Assembly (NCBI GenBank): GCA_016840545.1
Contig: JAEOSD010000010.1
Location: forward strand, 1-33,807
DNA: 33,807 nucleotides
Direction of reading: 5' to 3'
DNA from: Promethearchaeota archaeon
GTDB lineage: Archaea > Asgardarchaeota > Lokiarchaeia > Sigyniarchaeales > SOKP01
Under the pieces are notes generated by a model. It ran no database searches and was not told where the DNA came from. It saw only the letters and a list, made by a program, of their open reading frames with translations. Both the position numbers and the translations under genes were made by a program. Below are positions 1 through 8,571 of this stretch, piece after piece; position 1 is the first letter of the stretch, and every line of letters begins with the position of its first letter.

Positions 1-1
1 G

Positions 2-1108
2 TCTTTAAAGATTTTTGAAGGATATCGGGTACATCATTCTACCGTTAGAGGTCCAGGAAAAGGCGGTATCAGATATTCACCAGATGTCTATTTGGATGAA
101 GTTAAAGCTTTAGCCACATGGATGACCTTTAAATGTAGTCTTTTAAATTTACCTTTAGGTGGAGCAAAAGGAGGAGTTTGTGTAGACCCTCGAAAGTTAT
201 CAGAGAGAGAATTAGAGCGTCTAACTCGGAGATATACAGCAGAAATTATAAATGTTATAGGCCCAGATATTGATATTCCCGCGCCGGATATCGCCACTGA
301 CAAAAAAGTTATGAGCTGGATCATGGATACATATTCAATGCAAAAAGGAAGATCTACTCCTGGAGTGGTTACAGGAAAACCTATTGAAATTGGAGGGTCT
401 GTAGGACGTGAGTCAGCAACAGGAATGGGTTTATATTACGTACTTGAAGCGTTATGCAAAAAGATTAACTTAGATTTAAGCAATTTGAAAATTGTTGTAC
501 AAGGATTTGGAAATGTCGGTGGTACAATTGCCGAACTACTTTACAATGATGGATGTAAGGTGTTAGCAGTTTCAGACATCTCAACGGGTATTTATTGTGA
601 GGAGGGATTAAATATTCCTAAACTTTTAGAATGGGTCAAACAAGGAAATTATTTTAAAGATTATACTAATAGCAAGTATAATCTAATATCAAATGAACAA
701 CTCCTGACGTTGAAATGCGATGTTTTAGTTCCTGCGGCTATTGAAAACCAAATTACTAAAAATAATACACCCAATATTGATTGTATAATAATTTTAGAAG
801 GAGCAAACGGTCCTACAACTCCAGAAGCGGATAAAATCTTATTTAAAAAAGGGATTCACGTAGTTCCTGATATTTTAGCAAATAGCGGGGGAGTATGTGT
901 CTCTTATTTTGAATACATTCAAGATATTCATTCATATTTTTGGAAATTAGATCGCATTAATAAAGAACTCAAACGGATTATTATTGAAGCATTTGAAGAG
1001 ACATATAGGATAGCTCAAGAAAGGAAAATAAACCTTCGTACAGCAGCTTATATAATTGCAGTGGGGAGAATTGCTAAAGCAATTGAGTTAAGAGGCTTTT
1101 TCCCTTAA
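2..1108 (+). CDS. gdhA: Glutamate dehydrogenase (Glu/Leu/Phe/Val family), 5' end missing
   Basis: Oxidative deamination of glutamate to 2-oxoglutarate and ammonium, or the reverse, using NAD(P); cytoplasmic. The frame is open to the window edge, so the track start at 92 is an internal ATG. Upstream codons read FEGYRVHHSTVRGPGKGGIR, the conserved substrate-domain motif. Then come the glycine/lysine substrate loop LPLGGAKGGV, the catalytic aspartate region GPDIDIPAPD, the Rossmann NAD(P) motif VVQGFGNVGG and the LANSGGV segment. About 369 residues are present against roughly 415-420 for the family, so about 50 N-terminal residues lie outside. A T-run follows the stop. Coenzyme preference cannot be told with confidence. 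Family call very secure. Confidence 0.96.
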   Translation, partial: SLKIFEGYRVHHSTVRGPGKGGIRYSPDVYLDEVKALATWMTFKCSLLNLPLGGAKGGVCVDPRKLSERELERLTRRYTAEIINVIGPDIDIPAPDIATDKKVMSWIMDTYSMQKGRSTPGVVTGKPIEIGGSVGRESATGMGLYYVLEALCKKINLDLSNLKIVVQGFGNVGGTIAELLYNDGCKVLAVSDISTGIYCEEGLNIPKLLEWVKQGNYFKDYTNSKYNLISNEQLLTLKCDVLVPAAIENQITKNNTPNIDCIIILEGANGPTTPEADKILFKKGIHVVPDILANSGGVCVSYFEYIQDIHSYFWKLDRINKELKRIIIEAFEETYRIAQERKINLRTAAYIIAVGRIAKAIELRGFFP

Positions 1109-1120
1109 CCATATATTCCC

Positions 1121-1127
1121 CTTTTTT
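1121..1127 (+). terminator. T-tract terminator after gdhA
   Basis: A C followed by six T lies 13 nt after the gdhA stop, in a convergent gap before the minus-strand permease. Archaeal termination commonly uses such U-tracts without a hairpin. The call rests on position and base content only. Confidence 0.4.
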
Positions 1128-1131
1128 ATTC

Positions 1132-2448
1132 TTACCCTGAGAATGGTATTAATATTACTAGATATAACATTGAGAAAAGAAGGTGTATTGATGCAAATAC
1201 AGCTCCCATTTTTAATAATCTTTTATAATTAAGATTTTCTACACCACTATCCCTTGCTACTTTAAGTGTCATCATATCTGCCGCTGCTCCCTGAGGAATA
1301 AAATTCCCACCAAGATTAACCGCGACAATTAAGGAGAATAGTAGAGGGATATAAGGAAAATTAAATGATTCTATTAAGGTACCGATTATTGGAATAAAAA
1401 TTAAGGCTGTTGGAGTATTGGCCACAAACCCTGAAATTAAACTAATGGTTATAAGTAATATAAAAGATAATAATATTGGATTTATTAATTGAAAGGGTAA
1501 ACTCGCAAAGATTTCGGCAAATCCTGCTTCTATGAGAGAACCTACTATAACATATAAAGAAATAAAGAAAAATATTATTTCCCACTCAATATCTCTAAGT
1601 AATTCTCCCATTGGTTTTTTTATAAATCTTTTATTGACAATGACTAGTATTAATGCCGCTATGATAGCTGTTAAATAAAGAAGTGGTAAAATTGCAAAAA
1701 GGCTTATTGTTATAATTATTGCGATACTATTAAAATAGAAATATTTTTTATTTTTTATCATTATATCAGCATCTACTAATTCTAATACGAATTGCTTCTG
1801 TTGGTCTTCAATTTTTGGTTCTTTTGATAAAATAAATCTATCTATTAGAAAAATTGTTAGAAATAATAACAAAAAGGAGTATATCCAATAATATTGAATA
1901 AAATATAGTGTACTCAAATCAGGAACCGGTGAAGCCCAGTTATATGTAGAGATGATAATATTTTCTCCGCTTGAGAATGGAGTAATCATAGAACCAATAT
2001 TTATACAGATTGTCATCCCCAATAAATAGGTTCCCGCCCTAATTTTTAAAAAATGGCATAACCTAACTACAACTGGAGCCAAAATCAAAACTACCACTAC
2101 ATCAGTAATAATAGCCGCTAACAAAGTAGTAATGAGACATAACAGATAAAGAAAAGTTCTTTGGTTTCCTCTTGATAGTTTAAACAATTTAACCGCAACG
2201 AATTCTAAAATATTTGAATCTTGAGCTACTTTTGTTATTAAACTCATACTAAGAATAATAATAATTGCTTCCCATTCTATCATTTGGATAAATTCTGTAA
2301 ATTGAATATCTAAAAATACAAATGTGATTGTAGCTCCAATAAACATGCATAATAAAGAAATCGCTACAAAATCTAAATTCTTGATTGAATAGCTTAATAT
2401 AATCAATATAAACAGTGCGAATAGAATGATTAGAACTGGAAGATTCAT
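1132..2448 (-). CDS. ArsB/NhaD-type (ion transporter superfamily) membrane permease
   Basis: Polytopic membrane protein of 438 residues with about 11-12 hydrophobic segments and an N-terminal start inside the first helix. The two half-repeats typical of the ion-transporter superfamily can be seen. The first signature is NIGSMITPFSSGENIIIS at about residue 150 and the second is NLGGNFIPQGAAADMM at about residue 385. These are the paired re-entrant loops that bind ion and substrate in ArsB, NhaD and P-protein relatives. The substrate (Na+/H+, arsenite or another anion) cannot be decided. There is no arsenic operon around it. It is convergent with gdhA and lies 74 nt downstream of the longin-like gene on the same strand. 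Confidence 0.85.
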   Translation of the reverse strand: MNLPVLIILFALFILIILSYSIKNLDFVAISLLCMFIGATITFVFLDIQFTEFIQMIEWEAIIIILSMSLITKVAQDSNILEFVAVKLFKLSRGNQRTFLYLLCLITTLLAAIITDVVVVLILAPVVVRLCHFLKIRAGTYLLGMTICINIGSMITPFSSGENIIISTYNWASPVPDLSTLYFIQYYWIYSFLLLFLTIFLIDRFILSKEPKIEDQQKQFVLELVDADIMIKNKKYFYFNSIAIIITISLFAILPLLYLTAIIAALILVIVNKRFIKKPMGELLRDIEWEIIFFFISLYVIVGSLIEAGFAEIFASLPFQLINPILLSFILLITISLISGFVANTPTALIFIPIIGTLIESFNFPYIPLLFSLIVAVNLGGNFIPQGAAADMMTLKVARDSGVENLNYKRLLKMGAVFASIHLLFSMLYLVILIPFSG

Positions 2449-2522
2449 TTATTCAATAACTATGGAAATTAGATTATTAATAATAATGTTAATAAATAGC
2501 TTTTAATAAATCTTGATAAATT

Positions 2523-3371
2523 TTACTTATTCAATAAGAATAGTTGTAAGAGGAATTTAAATAAATTTAATTCATTTAACAGAGATAAATTCGATACTAA
2601 ATAATCAAAAATATTTTCATCAATAAAATATTTCAGACTTTTTTGATATCCTACTTCTGATTTAATCATTTCTACAACTCTTCTGATTAAATTTACAATC
2701 TGCTTCTCGACTATAATCATATCAACATTTTTGGGATCAATGCTAATAATATTAATACCTGTAGCTCTATTAAAAGAAAATTTACATAATTCCGGATTTT
2801 GTTGTACATACTCGTGATTTAAGTAATGCTCAAACATATTTTCAATACGCTTATATATTCTCTCCTTGTTATTAGACTGGAAATGTGCTTCGATAACATT
2901 GATCAATAGGTTTAAAATTTGTTGGAACACTCCTAATATATCAAAATATTCGGCAAGAGCAGAAATATTCTCAGCTGTCAACCACTGTGTATAATATTCA
3001 TCTATCACGTCTTTAAAAGGATTAAAGAGATCCGTATTACCTTTCCATAATGCTTTCCACTCTTCCTTGTCTTGAGCATATTCCTGTATAAAAGTTTGCA
3101 TAATTATGCGTAAACGTGCTTTCAAAATGTCAGAATTCACATCTTTCTCTGCAGCGGCTATAAAAAGTAAATCTAATTCAGTATTTTCCAAATAAACCCA
3201 TCTAAGTCCTGACATATCAATGCTTTCAATTACTTGCTTTAATTCAAACACGGTAAATTGGTTTATTGCTGTCAATAAACCAGAAATTAGATCTTCATTT
3301 AAAGCTAAATCTAAATATGGTTTATATAATAAAGTTATTCCACTTTGAGAATCTAAAACCCATATATTCAT
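2523..3371 (-). CDS. Longin-like domain protein with helical C-terminal half
   Basis: 282 residues without membrane segments. The first ~100 residues look like the longin-type fold common in Asgard archaea. A beta hairpin starts at the very N-terminus (IWVLDSQSGITLLYKPY), followed by a helix (EDLISGLLTAINQF), two more strands (GLRWVYLENTELDLLFIAA) and a long helix (ARLRIIMQTFIQEY). Longin domains act in eukaryotic vesicle trafficking and small-GTPase regulation, and Asgard genomes encode many. The remaining ~180 residues are predicted mostly helical and unrecognised. It forms part of a minus-strand run with the SRPBCC-like gene (86 nt upstream) and the permease (74 nt downstream). No GTPase gene adjoins it. 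The fold is judged by eye. Confidence 0.6.
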   Translation of the reverse strand: MNIWVLDSQSGITLLYKPYLDLALNEDLISGLLTAINQFTVFELKQVIESIDMSGLRWVYLENTELDLLFIAAAEKDVNSDILKARLRIIMQTFIQEYAQDKEEWKALWKGNTDLFNPFKDVIDEYYTQWLTAENISALAEYFDILGVFQQILNLLINVIEAHFQSNNKERIYKRIENMFEHYLNHEYVQQNPELCKFSFNRATGINIISIDPKNVDMIIVEKQIVNLIRRVVEMIKSEVGYQKSLKYFIDENIFDYLVSNLSLLNELNLFKFLLQLFLLNK

Positions 3372-3457
3372 CTTTAACCCAAATTATCAGATGTTATCTC
3401 TAAGTAAATTAAAACTCTTTATTAATAAATTTCTTTGGTAATCGAACATTAATTTTT

Positions 3458-3943
3458 TTATAATAATTCTTCGAGTTTCTTACTTTTACAATATTTTTCT
3501 AAATTTCTTAGCATATCTGTTATCTTCATTTGCAATGTGAGATCAGCGGCTCCACCTATTAAATTAAGAAAATCACTGCTTAAATTAAAATTTTCGATAA
3601 ATACTCCAATTTTGGATTTAGTGGGAGATACTGCTTTAATTCTTAGCCTTCCCTCCAGATCTTTGACATCTTTATTATTTCTCACATTAAATTCAATCAG
3701 TCTACCTTTATTTTGCTCCTCGCCTTTATCAATTAGCACTAATTCACCTTCCATTTCTATTGGAACCTTAATAACATTGATTTCATCATACACATTAGTA
3801 TATAATACATTAGGAGCGATAAATTCTGCTTCTAATTTCTTAGTTGGTTTAATTTCTTCCCAAAACTTTGCTTTATAAATTGCTTTAACAAGAATTTCAT
3901 TATTACAATTATTAATTTCTAAAACTTTTGAAATTTTAGTCAT
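3458..3943 (-). CDS. SRPBCC-like (START/CoxG-type) small protein
   Basis: 161 residues, soluble, no signal peptide. The order of elements fits the SRPBCC helix-grip fold: a first strand, a short helix ending FWEEIKPTK, a series of amphipathic strands, and a long closing helix (LTLQMKITDMLRNLEKYCK). That helix follows a small glycine-rich turn (LIGGAADL). SRPBCC proteins bind hydrophobic ligands or act as cyclases, hydrolases or chaperones; nothing here tells which. No catalytic residues stand out. It sits between the longin-like gene and the RING-like gene on the same strand. An alternative is an Asgard family with an unrelated beta-rich fold. Confidence 0.5.
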   Translation of the reverse strand: MTKISKVLEINNCNNEILVKAIYKAKFWEEIKPTKKLEAEFIAPNVLYTNVYDEINVIKVPIEMEGELVLIDKGEEQNKGRLIEFNVRNNKDVKDLEGRLRIKAVSPTKSKIGVFIENFNLSSDFLNLIGGAADLTLQMKITDMLRNLEKYCKSKKLEELL

Positions 3944-4150
3944 GCTAAATTAAAATTTATAATGATTTAATTAAATAAATAGAAATTTAGAAAGTTTATA
4001 ATTGTTTATATCTATTTGAGATTTAAAAGAAAAGCCTCAGACTTCCTAGATTATCTCATGTTTATAGACTTTAAATCATATTAGATTTTTTCATCATTGG
4101 CTAGATTTACTTCTATTCCCTTATATTTAAGTAACGGAAATAAAATTAAT

Positions 4151-4348
4151 TTAAGTTCGAAATAATTTGCTTTTTTCTGTATTTTGTTCCTCATGACAAT
4201 GAGGACAAATCCAAGTTGTTTCATTTTTTTTAACTGAATTTATACAATCAGTACAGATGGTTATGTCACAGATACAGTAATAGCATTCGTTGAGAAGATC
4301 TTCACAACTTTTTCCACAGATATAACAAAAAGGCGGAGTTTTAGACAT
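4151..4348 (-). CDS. Small RING/treble-clef-like zinc protein
   Basis: 65 residues with nine cysteines and a histidine in zinc-binding spacing: CYICGKSC near the start, then CYYCIC, CTDC and finally CPHCH. The series C-x2-C, C-x2-C-x-C, C-x2-C, C-x2-C suggests two zinc ions in a cross-brace (RING or PHD type) or two treble clefs. RING-like small proteins occur in Asgard genomes, some beside ubiquitin systems, but no ubiquitin, E1 or E2 gene lies in this window. It could equally be a nucleic-acid or protein-interaction module. The 207-nt gap after its stop holds no ORF that I can support. Confidence 0.6.
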   Translation of the reverse strand: MSKTPPFCYICGKSCEDLLNECYYCICDITICTDCINSVKKNETTWICPHCHEEQNTEKSKLFRT

Positions 4349-4446
4349 CTTTTCTCAAAATAAAAACTTAATTCGATATTGTGTATTATATTTTTAATTT
4401 TAAAAATTATTTTATTTAATAACCACATTAAAGTATATTGTATATT

Positions 4447-4635
4447 ATGAATAATCAACTAAGATCTCGAATAACTCTATTGAGCCTTTTGAGTATATTT
4501 TTTATATATAAAGCCATAATGGGAATAATTGAACAGAATATGTTAGATTTTACCTTATGGTTTCTTATTACTATTATTTACTTAATATCACTTGTAATAT
4601 TGTATTTTGTTATTAGGAATAAGCAGAATGCGTAG
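4447..4635 (+). CDS. Small two-helix membrane protein, unknown function
   Basis: 62 residues from ATG 4447. The track starts three codons earlier at a TTG (4438), which I reject because ATG follows at once. There are two hydrophobic segments (ITLLSLLSIFFIYKAIMGII and LWFLITIIYLISLVILYFVI) joined by a short polar turn, with basic residues at both ends. An AT-rich box (TTTATTTAATAA) sits about 29 nt before the ATG, as expected for a leaderless archaeal transcript. It is divergent from the RING-like gene. No family recognised. Confidence 0.5.
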   Translation: MNNQLRSRITLLSLLSIFFIYKAIMGIIEQNMLDFTLWFLITIIYLISLVILYFVIRNKQNA

Positions 4636-4686
4636 AAATTGCCTTATACTGCAAAACTCAAAAAATTTAGAAGAAAAAGTTACAAC

Positions 4687-4941
4687 TTACTTTTTCTTCT
4701 TTAAGAAAGAGTCAAATCCAAGAGTTTTGAATATAGTATCTTTAATATCCATCTGGATTTTCATATCTCGCATGATTTTAAGTGATTCTTCAAGAGTTTT
4801 CGAGAAATTTTTACTCATTTCTTTAATTGTATCAGAAGTTAACTGTAATGACTCTCTTATTGCTTTATTTGTTTCACGTAATTCCTCAGCCATTTTATCT
4901 ATACTTTTTCTCAATTCAGATAGTTCATTTTTAATCCCCAT
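4687..4941 (-). CDS. Small coiled-coil protein, unknown function
   Basis: 84 residues, almost entirely charged heptad-like helix (KNELSELRKSIDKMAEELRE and onward). It ends in a short amphipathic segment (TIFKTLGFDSFL) and a KKKK tail. The basic end could touch nucleic acid or membrane. No family recognised. It is convergent with the small membrane protein gene, 51 nt apart. The composition is strongly coiled-coil, which supports a real protein despite the small size. Confidence 0.6.
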   Translation of the reverse strand: MGIKNELSELRKSIDKMAEELRETNKAIRESLQLTSDTIKEMSKNFSKTLEESLKIMRDMKIQMDIKDTIFKTLGFDSFLKKKK

Positions 4942-5337
4942 GATGAAACGCGCTAATATTTATACCTTTTATGTCAAAAATATTTCAAGACTTTAGTATA
5001 TTTCTAAAATTATTATTGATAATAAATATTCTTTTATAACATCATTTTCTTATTTAATATAATAATTTTAGAAATTAAATTCAAAAATGTCAGATTGGAA
5101 ATATAGAATAGAAGAATCGGAACCTGATGATAACTATTGTTCAGGATGAGTAATCATCGATTCCATCATTGCAAGTTTCAGAAATATAAAAAAAAGGCGA
5201 AATGAAAAGAAGATAAATTCAAAAAAAAATCTCAAAGATTAAGTTAAAAAATGTTAGAATCTAATCTTGTAAGTCTTGTGAGGACTTGAGATAATAACAA
5301 TATTGAATTTTTTTATTTTTAAAAAAAGATTTAAATC
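4942..5337. other. 396-nt gap with no secure gene
   Basis: AT-rich sequence between the coiled-coil gene and the nucleotide-sugar dehydrogenase gene. It holds a TATA-like run near 5051-5060 and, 30 nt on, a 20-codon plus-strand ORF (5087-5149) beginning MSDWKYRIEESEPDDNY. That ORF could be a micropeptide or the start of a decayed gene. A 5-bp stem at 5271-5287 and an A-run near 5321 (a T-run on the minus strand) lie before the downstream gene's stop. Nothing else is recognised. Confidence 0.3.
5321..5327 (-). terminator. T-tract terminator of the nucleotide-sugar dehydrogenase gene
   Basis: Seven A on the plus strand, thus seven U in the minus-strand transcript, begin about 10 nt after the stop codon. 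This fits an archaeal U-tract terminator. Positional call only. Confidence 0.35.
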
Positions 5338-6705
5338 TTAAAACGGATTATTTGCTCCTTCCCCAACTTTTCGATATATAAATCCCTTTCTTTCAACTAT
5401 TTTTTTATTAAAGATATTCCTGCCATCGATAATAATAGGTGTTTTTACTTTTCTTTTTAGATCATCCAAATCAATATCATAATATTGCTTATGGTTTGTA
5501 GTAAAGATTAAAACATCCGCTTCAGATATTGCTTCATTAAAATCGGTGGTGAAATCTGTTAAATTATAATCTTTTGATTTAACATAAGGATCATGGGCAA
5601 TATACATAATATTATGTGAGTGATATTTACTCGTTAAAGTTTTTACTATATGTTCTGTTGGAGTATTGCGAATATCATCTGTATTTGCTTTATATGACAC
5701 TCCTAATAGAACAACTTTTATATTATCGATCGATTTTCCTACTTCTTCAAGGGCATTCTCCATTAATTCTACCATATGTTTAGGCATATAATCATTTAAA
5801 TCTCTAGAATCAGGGATAATTTTCATCTTCGATTTATGCTTACGTTGGGTATATTTATCATATCCATACAACAATAACCATGGATCCTTTTGGAGGCAAT
5901 GGCCTCCAACTCCAGATCCAGGATAATGCATCATTCTATCCTCTCTTTGATTTATTAATTCAATAATTTCAAAGATATTCCTACTAAAATCTTCACATAA
6001 TAATGCCATTTCATTTGCAAAGGCTATATTCACATCTCTATAAGCATTTTCGATACATTTAGTTAATTCTGCTGTAAGTGTATCGGTTATGTGTAGTTCT
6101 TCTTTAACAATTTTACCATATAGAATTTTAGCTCTTTCATTTGCTTCTTTACAACCCCCGCCAATCACACGAGGGATATCAGTAATAAATTCTAATAGTT
6201 TACCGGGCATAACACGTTCAAAAGAAAAAACTAAATAAAAATCCTCACCCCTTTTTAATCCACTTCCGTCTTCCAGTATTGGTTGTACAATGTTATTGGT
6301 TGTTCCAGGAGCAACAGTTGATTCAATAATTATCGTTACACCTTTTCTCATGTGTTTGGATATTTTCTCAGAGACTTCTATAAGTGATTCATATCTGGGG
6401 ATTTTATCCTCAATCTCAACAGGTGTTTGTACGTCAATTAAAATAAAATCTGCATTATTACAAGCATCATAACTGTCAGTTACATGAAATTTCTTATTCT
6501 TTATTACTCTAGAAAGTAATTCATCTAATCCAGGCTCCTCTCCTTCAAAGGGGTTCTTTCCACTATTAAGCCAATCAATTTTCCACCCCGATCTTTGAGA
6601 TTTTCGCTGAATTCCCGTAACAAAAAAATCCTCAACATCTGCTAGAATAGCAGCCATGGGAATTCCAACATAACCCATTCCAATAACAACAATATTCGTT
6701 GGCAT
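5338..6705 (-). CDS. Nucleotide-sugar (UDP-hexose) dehydrogenase, UDP-Glc/UDP-ManNAc family
   Basis: NAD-dependent four-electron oxidation of a UDP-sugar at C6 to the uronic acid, supplying precursors for surface glycans. 455 residues, full length. The N-terminal Rossmann motif is GMGYVGIPMAA. Then come ESTVAPGTT, the ERVMPG loop, the central helix CIENAYRDVNIAFANE, the catalytic cysteine in GSGVGGHC, and the C-terminal domain motif VLLGVSYKANTDDIRNTPT. The N-A-Y-R-D-V-N-I-A-x-A-N-E signature leans to the UDP-N-acetylmannosamine type (WecC) rather than UDP-glucose dehydrogenase, but the substrate remains open. The insert after the catalytic Cys (LQKDPWLLLYGYDKYTQRKH) is somewhat unusual. Confidence 0.92.
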   Translation of the reverse strand: MPTNIVVIGMGYVGIPMAAILADVEDFFVTGIQRKSQRSGWKIDWLNSGKNPFEGEEPGLDELLSRVIKNKKFHVTDSYDACNNADFILIDVQTPVEIEDKIPRYESLIEVSEKISKHMRKGVTIIIESTVAPGTTNNIVQPILEDGSGLKRGEDFYLVFSFERVMPGKLLEFITDIPRVIGGGCKEANERAKILYGKIVKEELHITDTLTAELTKCIENAYRDVNIAFANEMALLCEDFSRNIFEIIELINQREDRMMHYPGSGVGGHCLQKDPWLLLYGYDKYTQRKHKSKMKIIPDSRDLNDYMPKHMVELMENALEEVGKSIDNIKVVLLGVSYKANTDDIRNTPTEHIVKTLTSKYHSHNIMYIAHDPYVKSKDYNLTDFTTDFNEAISEADVLIFTTNHKQYYDIDLDDLKRKVKTPIIIDGRNIFNKKIVERKGFIYRKVGEGANNPF

Positions 6706-6814
6706 TATGATTCAACTATTAGTATTTAAACTGTTAAGGTTTTAAATAACTCATAATTGAAAAAACTTTATAAAAAATCAATTTTATTAAAAAAAGAAAA
6801 TTTATGGAATGAAA

Positions 6815-7504
6815 TTAGGATTTCGGTTTCTTCTTATACGATGTGCCTTTTACACCCTTGAATATCCCCGCTATTATAGCACCCGCTATAAAGCCGCCCA
6901 CGTGAGCGAAGTGTGCGGTTTGGGAACCAAAAGGAGCATAGATCGAATAAATAGCATAAGATAACTCTGCTATAAAGTATGTTATTATAAAATAACCCGC
7001 ACTTACTTTTCGCATTGAAGTCCCTGTTGCGGATGGAAGATAAAATTTATTGCCAGGATAAAGAATTAGATAAACGCCCATGAGCCCGAATATTGCTCCA
7101 GAAGCCCCTAGTGAGGGGATGTCTGCTAAAATTGGTCCCCAGACAGGTATAATAAGTGTACTTAGAGCGTGAAGTAAACTACCGCATAACCCTGAAACTA
7201 AATAGGTAATAAAGTATAAGACATGGCCCATAGCATGTTCACAATTATCAGTTATTATGATAAAAAACCACATATTCATGATTATATGTACAATATCACC
7301 GTGCATAAACATCGAAGTAATTAGGGTCCACAATTTCTGCCCCGCAAAAAATTCTGCGGGAACAAATGCGTAATTTTCAATCTGCATCTGACCAGTAGGG
7401 TCCAATAATTGCCAAATAAATACGATTACGTTAGCCACTAATATAGCTACTGAGAAGTATTGTTTAAAGAAAGGAATTTTATCACTTTCTGCTTCTATAA
7501 CCAA
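6815..7504 (-). CDS. Rhomboid-family intramembrane serine protease
   Basis: 229 residues with about six membrane helices. It starts at TTG in the track frame. The rhomboid signature is complete: the oxyanion-site HIIMNMWFF segment, the catalytic serine in GASGAIFG, and the catalytic histidine in HFAHVGGFIAGAI. The loop-1 WR-like position reads KLWTLITSMFMHG. It probably cleaves membrane proteins near their extracytoplasmic face; the target is unknown. The C-terminus is basic (KKKPKS) and cytoplasmic by the positive-inside rule. It is on the same strand as the PIG-L gene upstream (113 nt away). Both catalytic residues are present, so an active protease rather than an iRhom is expected. Confidence 0.93.
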   Translation of the reverse strand: MVIEAESDKIPFFKQYFSVAILVANVIVFIWQLLDPTGQMQIENYAFVPAEFFAGQKLWTLITSMFMHGDIVHIIMNMWFFIIITDNCEHAMGHVLYFITYLVSGLCGSLLHALSTLIIPVWGPILADIPSLGASGAIFGLMGVYLILYPGNKFYLPSATGTSMRKVSAGYFIITYFIAELSYAIYSIYAPFGSQTAHFAHVGGFIAGAIIAGIFKGVKGTSYKKKPKS

Positions 7505-7617
7505 TTTATTTCACGTTTTTTATGTAATTAAAATATTAAATAATTATTTTTAGATTCTTCAGATTATTTAAAAATTTTCATAATAAATCATAAAGAATAG
7601 AAAATGTAAAGTTAAAT

Positions 7618-8451
7618 TTAATATATCTTTGGTGCTTCAGAAGGATTTCCTAACATTTCATTCATTAATTCTACAAAGTTATCAAAGTGCCCAGGTAATA
7701 CTTTTTGCATGTAGAATGCTTCAGCTGCTTTTATATTGGCCTTTTTCCCTATCGTGGATGCTATTGATCTTAATAATTGGTTTGCATATTTTGATAACTT
7801 CTTTAAATCTTCTGGCGAAACATTTGCAGGATCAATATCTGGCGCAAAGAATCGAGCTAACAGTGTTAGAGTAGCCTCGAATTTCAGTGCTGCTTCAACT
7901 TTCTTTTCAATTGTAGAAGAAATGTCTACAAAACTATTAGGATAATGTCCCAATAATCCCATAAACCATACTTCAGAACAAGAATATGGTTTTATATCCC
8001 CCTTTATATGATTAGAATATAATAATGGAAATGCTGCAAAGGCACCTGCTTCTGATGCCATTCTTCCAACAACTACATGATCTGGATGCACTTCGTAAGG
8101 AACCCAAGGATCAAAAGTCATTACTCGGTCAGCGCGTAGCTTTCTAATAAAGTAGATAAGTTTTTCTCTTAATTCTTGCCCGGGTATGAATCCTCCGTCC
8201 GGATAGTTTAACAATATCGTTTCTTTAATTCCAAGTATTATATTTGCTTCTTTTAATTCTTTTTCTCGCATTTTTGCAACATCTTCTTTAGTTAAATCAG
8301 TTCTTAGAGTTCCAAGATTTCCATTTGTACAACATAGAGCATAAATATTATGCCCTTCTTCCGCCCATTTAGCTAAGGTTCCCGCACTAAAAAAAGTTAC
8401 GTCATCGGGATGAGCAAATATAGCCACTATATTTAATGGTTTAGAATTCAA
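7618..8451 (-). CDS. PIG-L/LmbE-family deacetylase
   Basis: 277 residues, soluble. Zinc-dependent N-deacetylase of GlcNAc-type conjugates (the family includes GlcNAc-PI deacetylase and MshB/BshB). Zinc and catalytic residues are visible in AHPDD near residue 13, followed by the canonical F-x-A-G-x-L helix (FFSAGTLAKWAEEGH), the TNGNLG loop, and the second metal histidine in HPDHVVVGR near residue 125. Start is TTG, with a weak AGGT upstream. It is divergent from the GH172-like gene and close to a nucleotide-sugar dehydrogenase, which suggests glycolipid or glycan processing. The exact substrate is not inferable. Confidence 0.92.
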   Translation of the reverse strand: MNSKPLNIVAIFAHPDDVTFFSAGTLAKWAEEGHNIYALCCTNGNLGTLRTDLTKEDVAKMREKELKEANIILGIKETILLNYPDGGFIPGQELREKLIYFIRKLRADRVMTFDPWVPYEVHPDHVVVGRMASEAGAFAAFPLLYSNHIKGDIKPYSCSEVWFMGLLGHYPNSFVDISSTIEKKVEAALKFEATLTLLARFFAPDIDPANVSPEDLKKLSKYANQLLRSIASTIGKKANIKAAEAFYMQKVLPGHFDNFVELMNEMLGNPSEAPKIY

Positions 8452-8571
8452 TTCAATTACCTTTTTTTAATTGATGAATAATATTAAACTTATTTATAAG
8501 ACAAATTCAGTAATATTATTTAAAAATTTAAACCTTAATGCAATAAAAAATAAAATTTTAGATGAATATTT

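Noticed and set aside
3537-3878. Plus-strand ORF of 113 residues
   Set aside because: Antisense shadow of the SRPBCC-like gene, with serine/leucine-rich composition typical of reverse frames.
4607-4996. Plus-strand ORF of 129 residues
   Set aside because: Covers the coiled-coil gene in antisense; the minus-strand reading has strong heptad character.
5271-5287. AAGTC/GACTT hairpin as a terminator or regulatory RNA
   Set aside because: Only five base pairs, no conserved context; expected by chance in this DNA.
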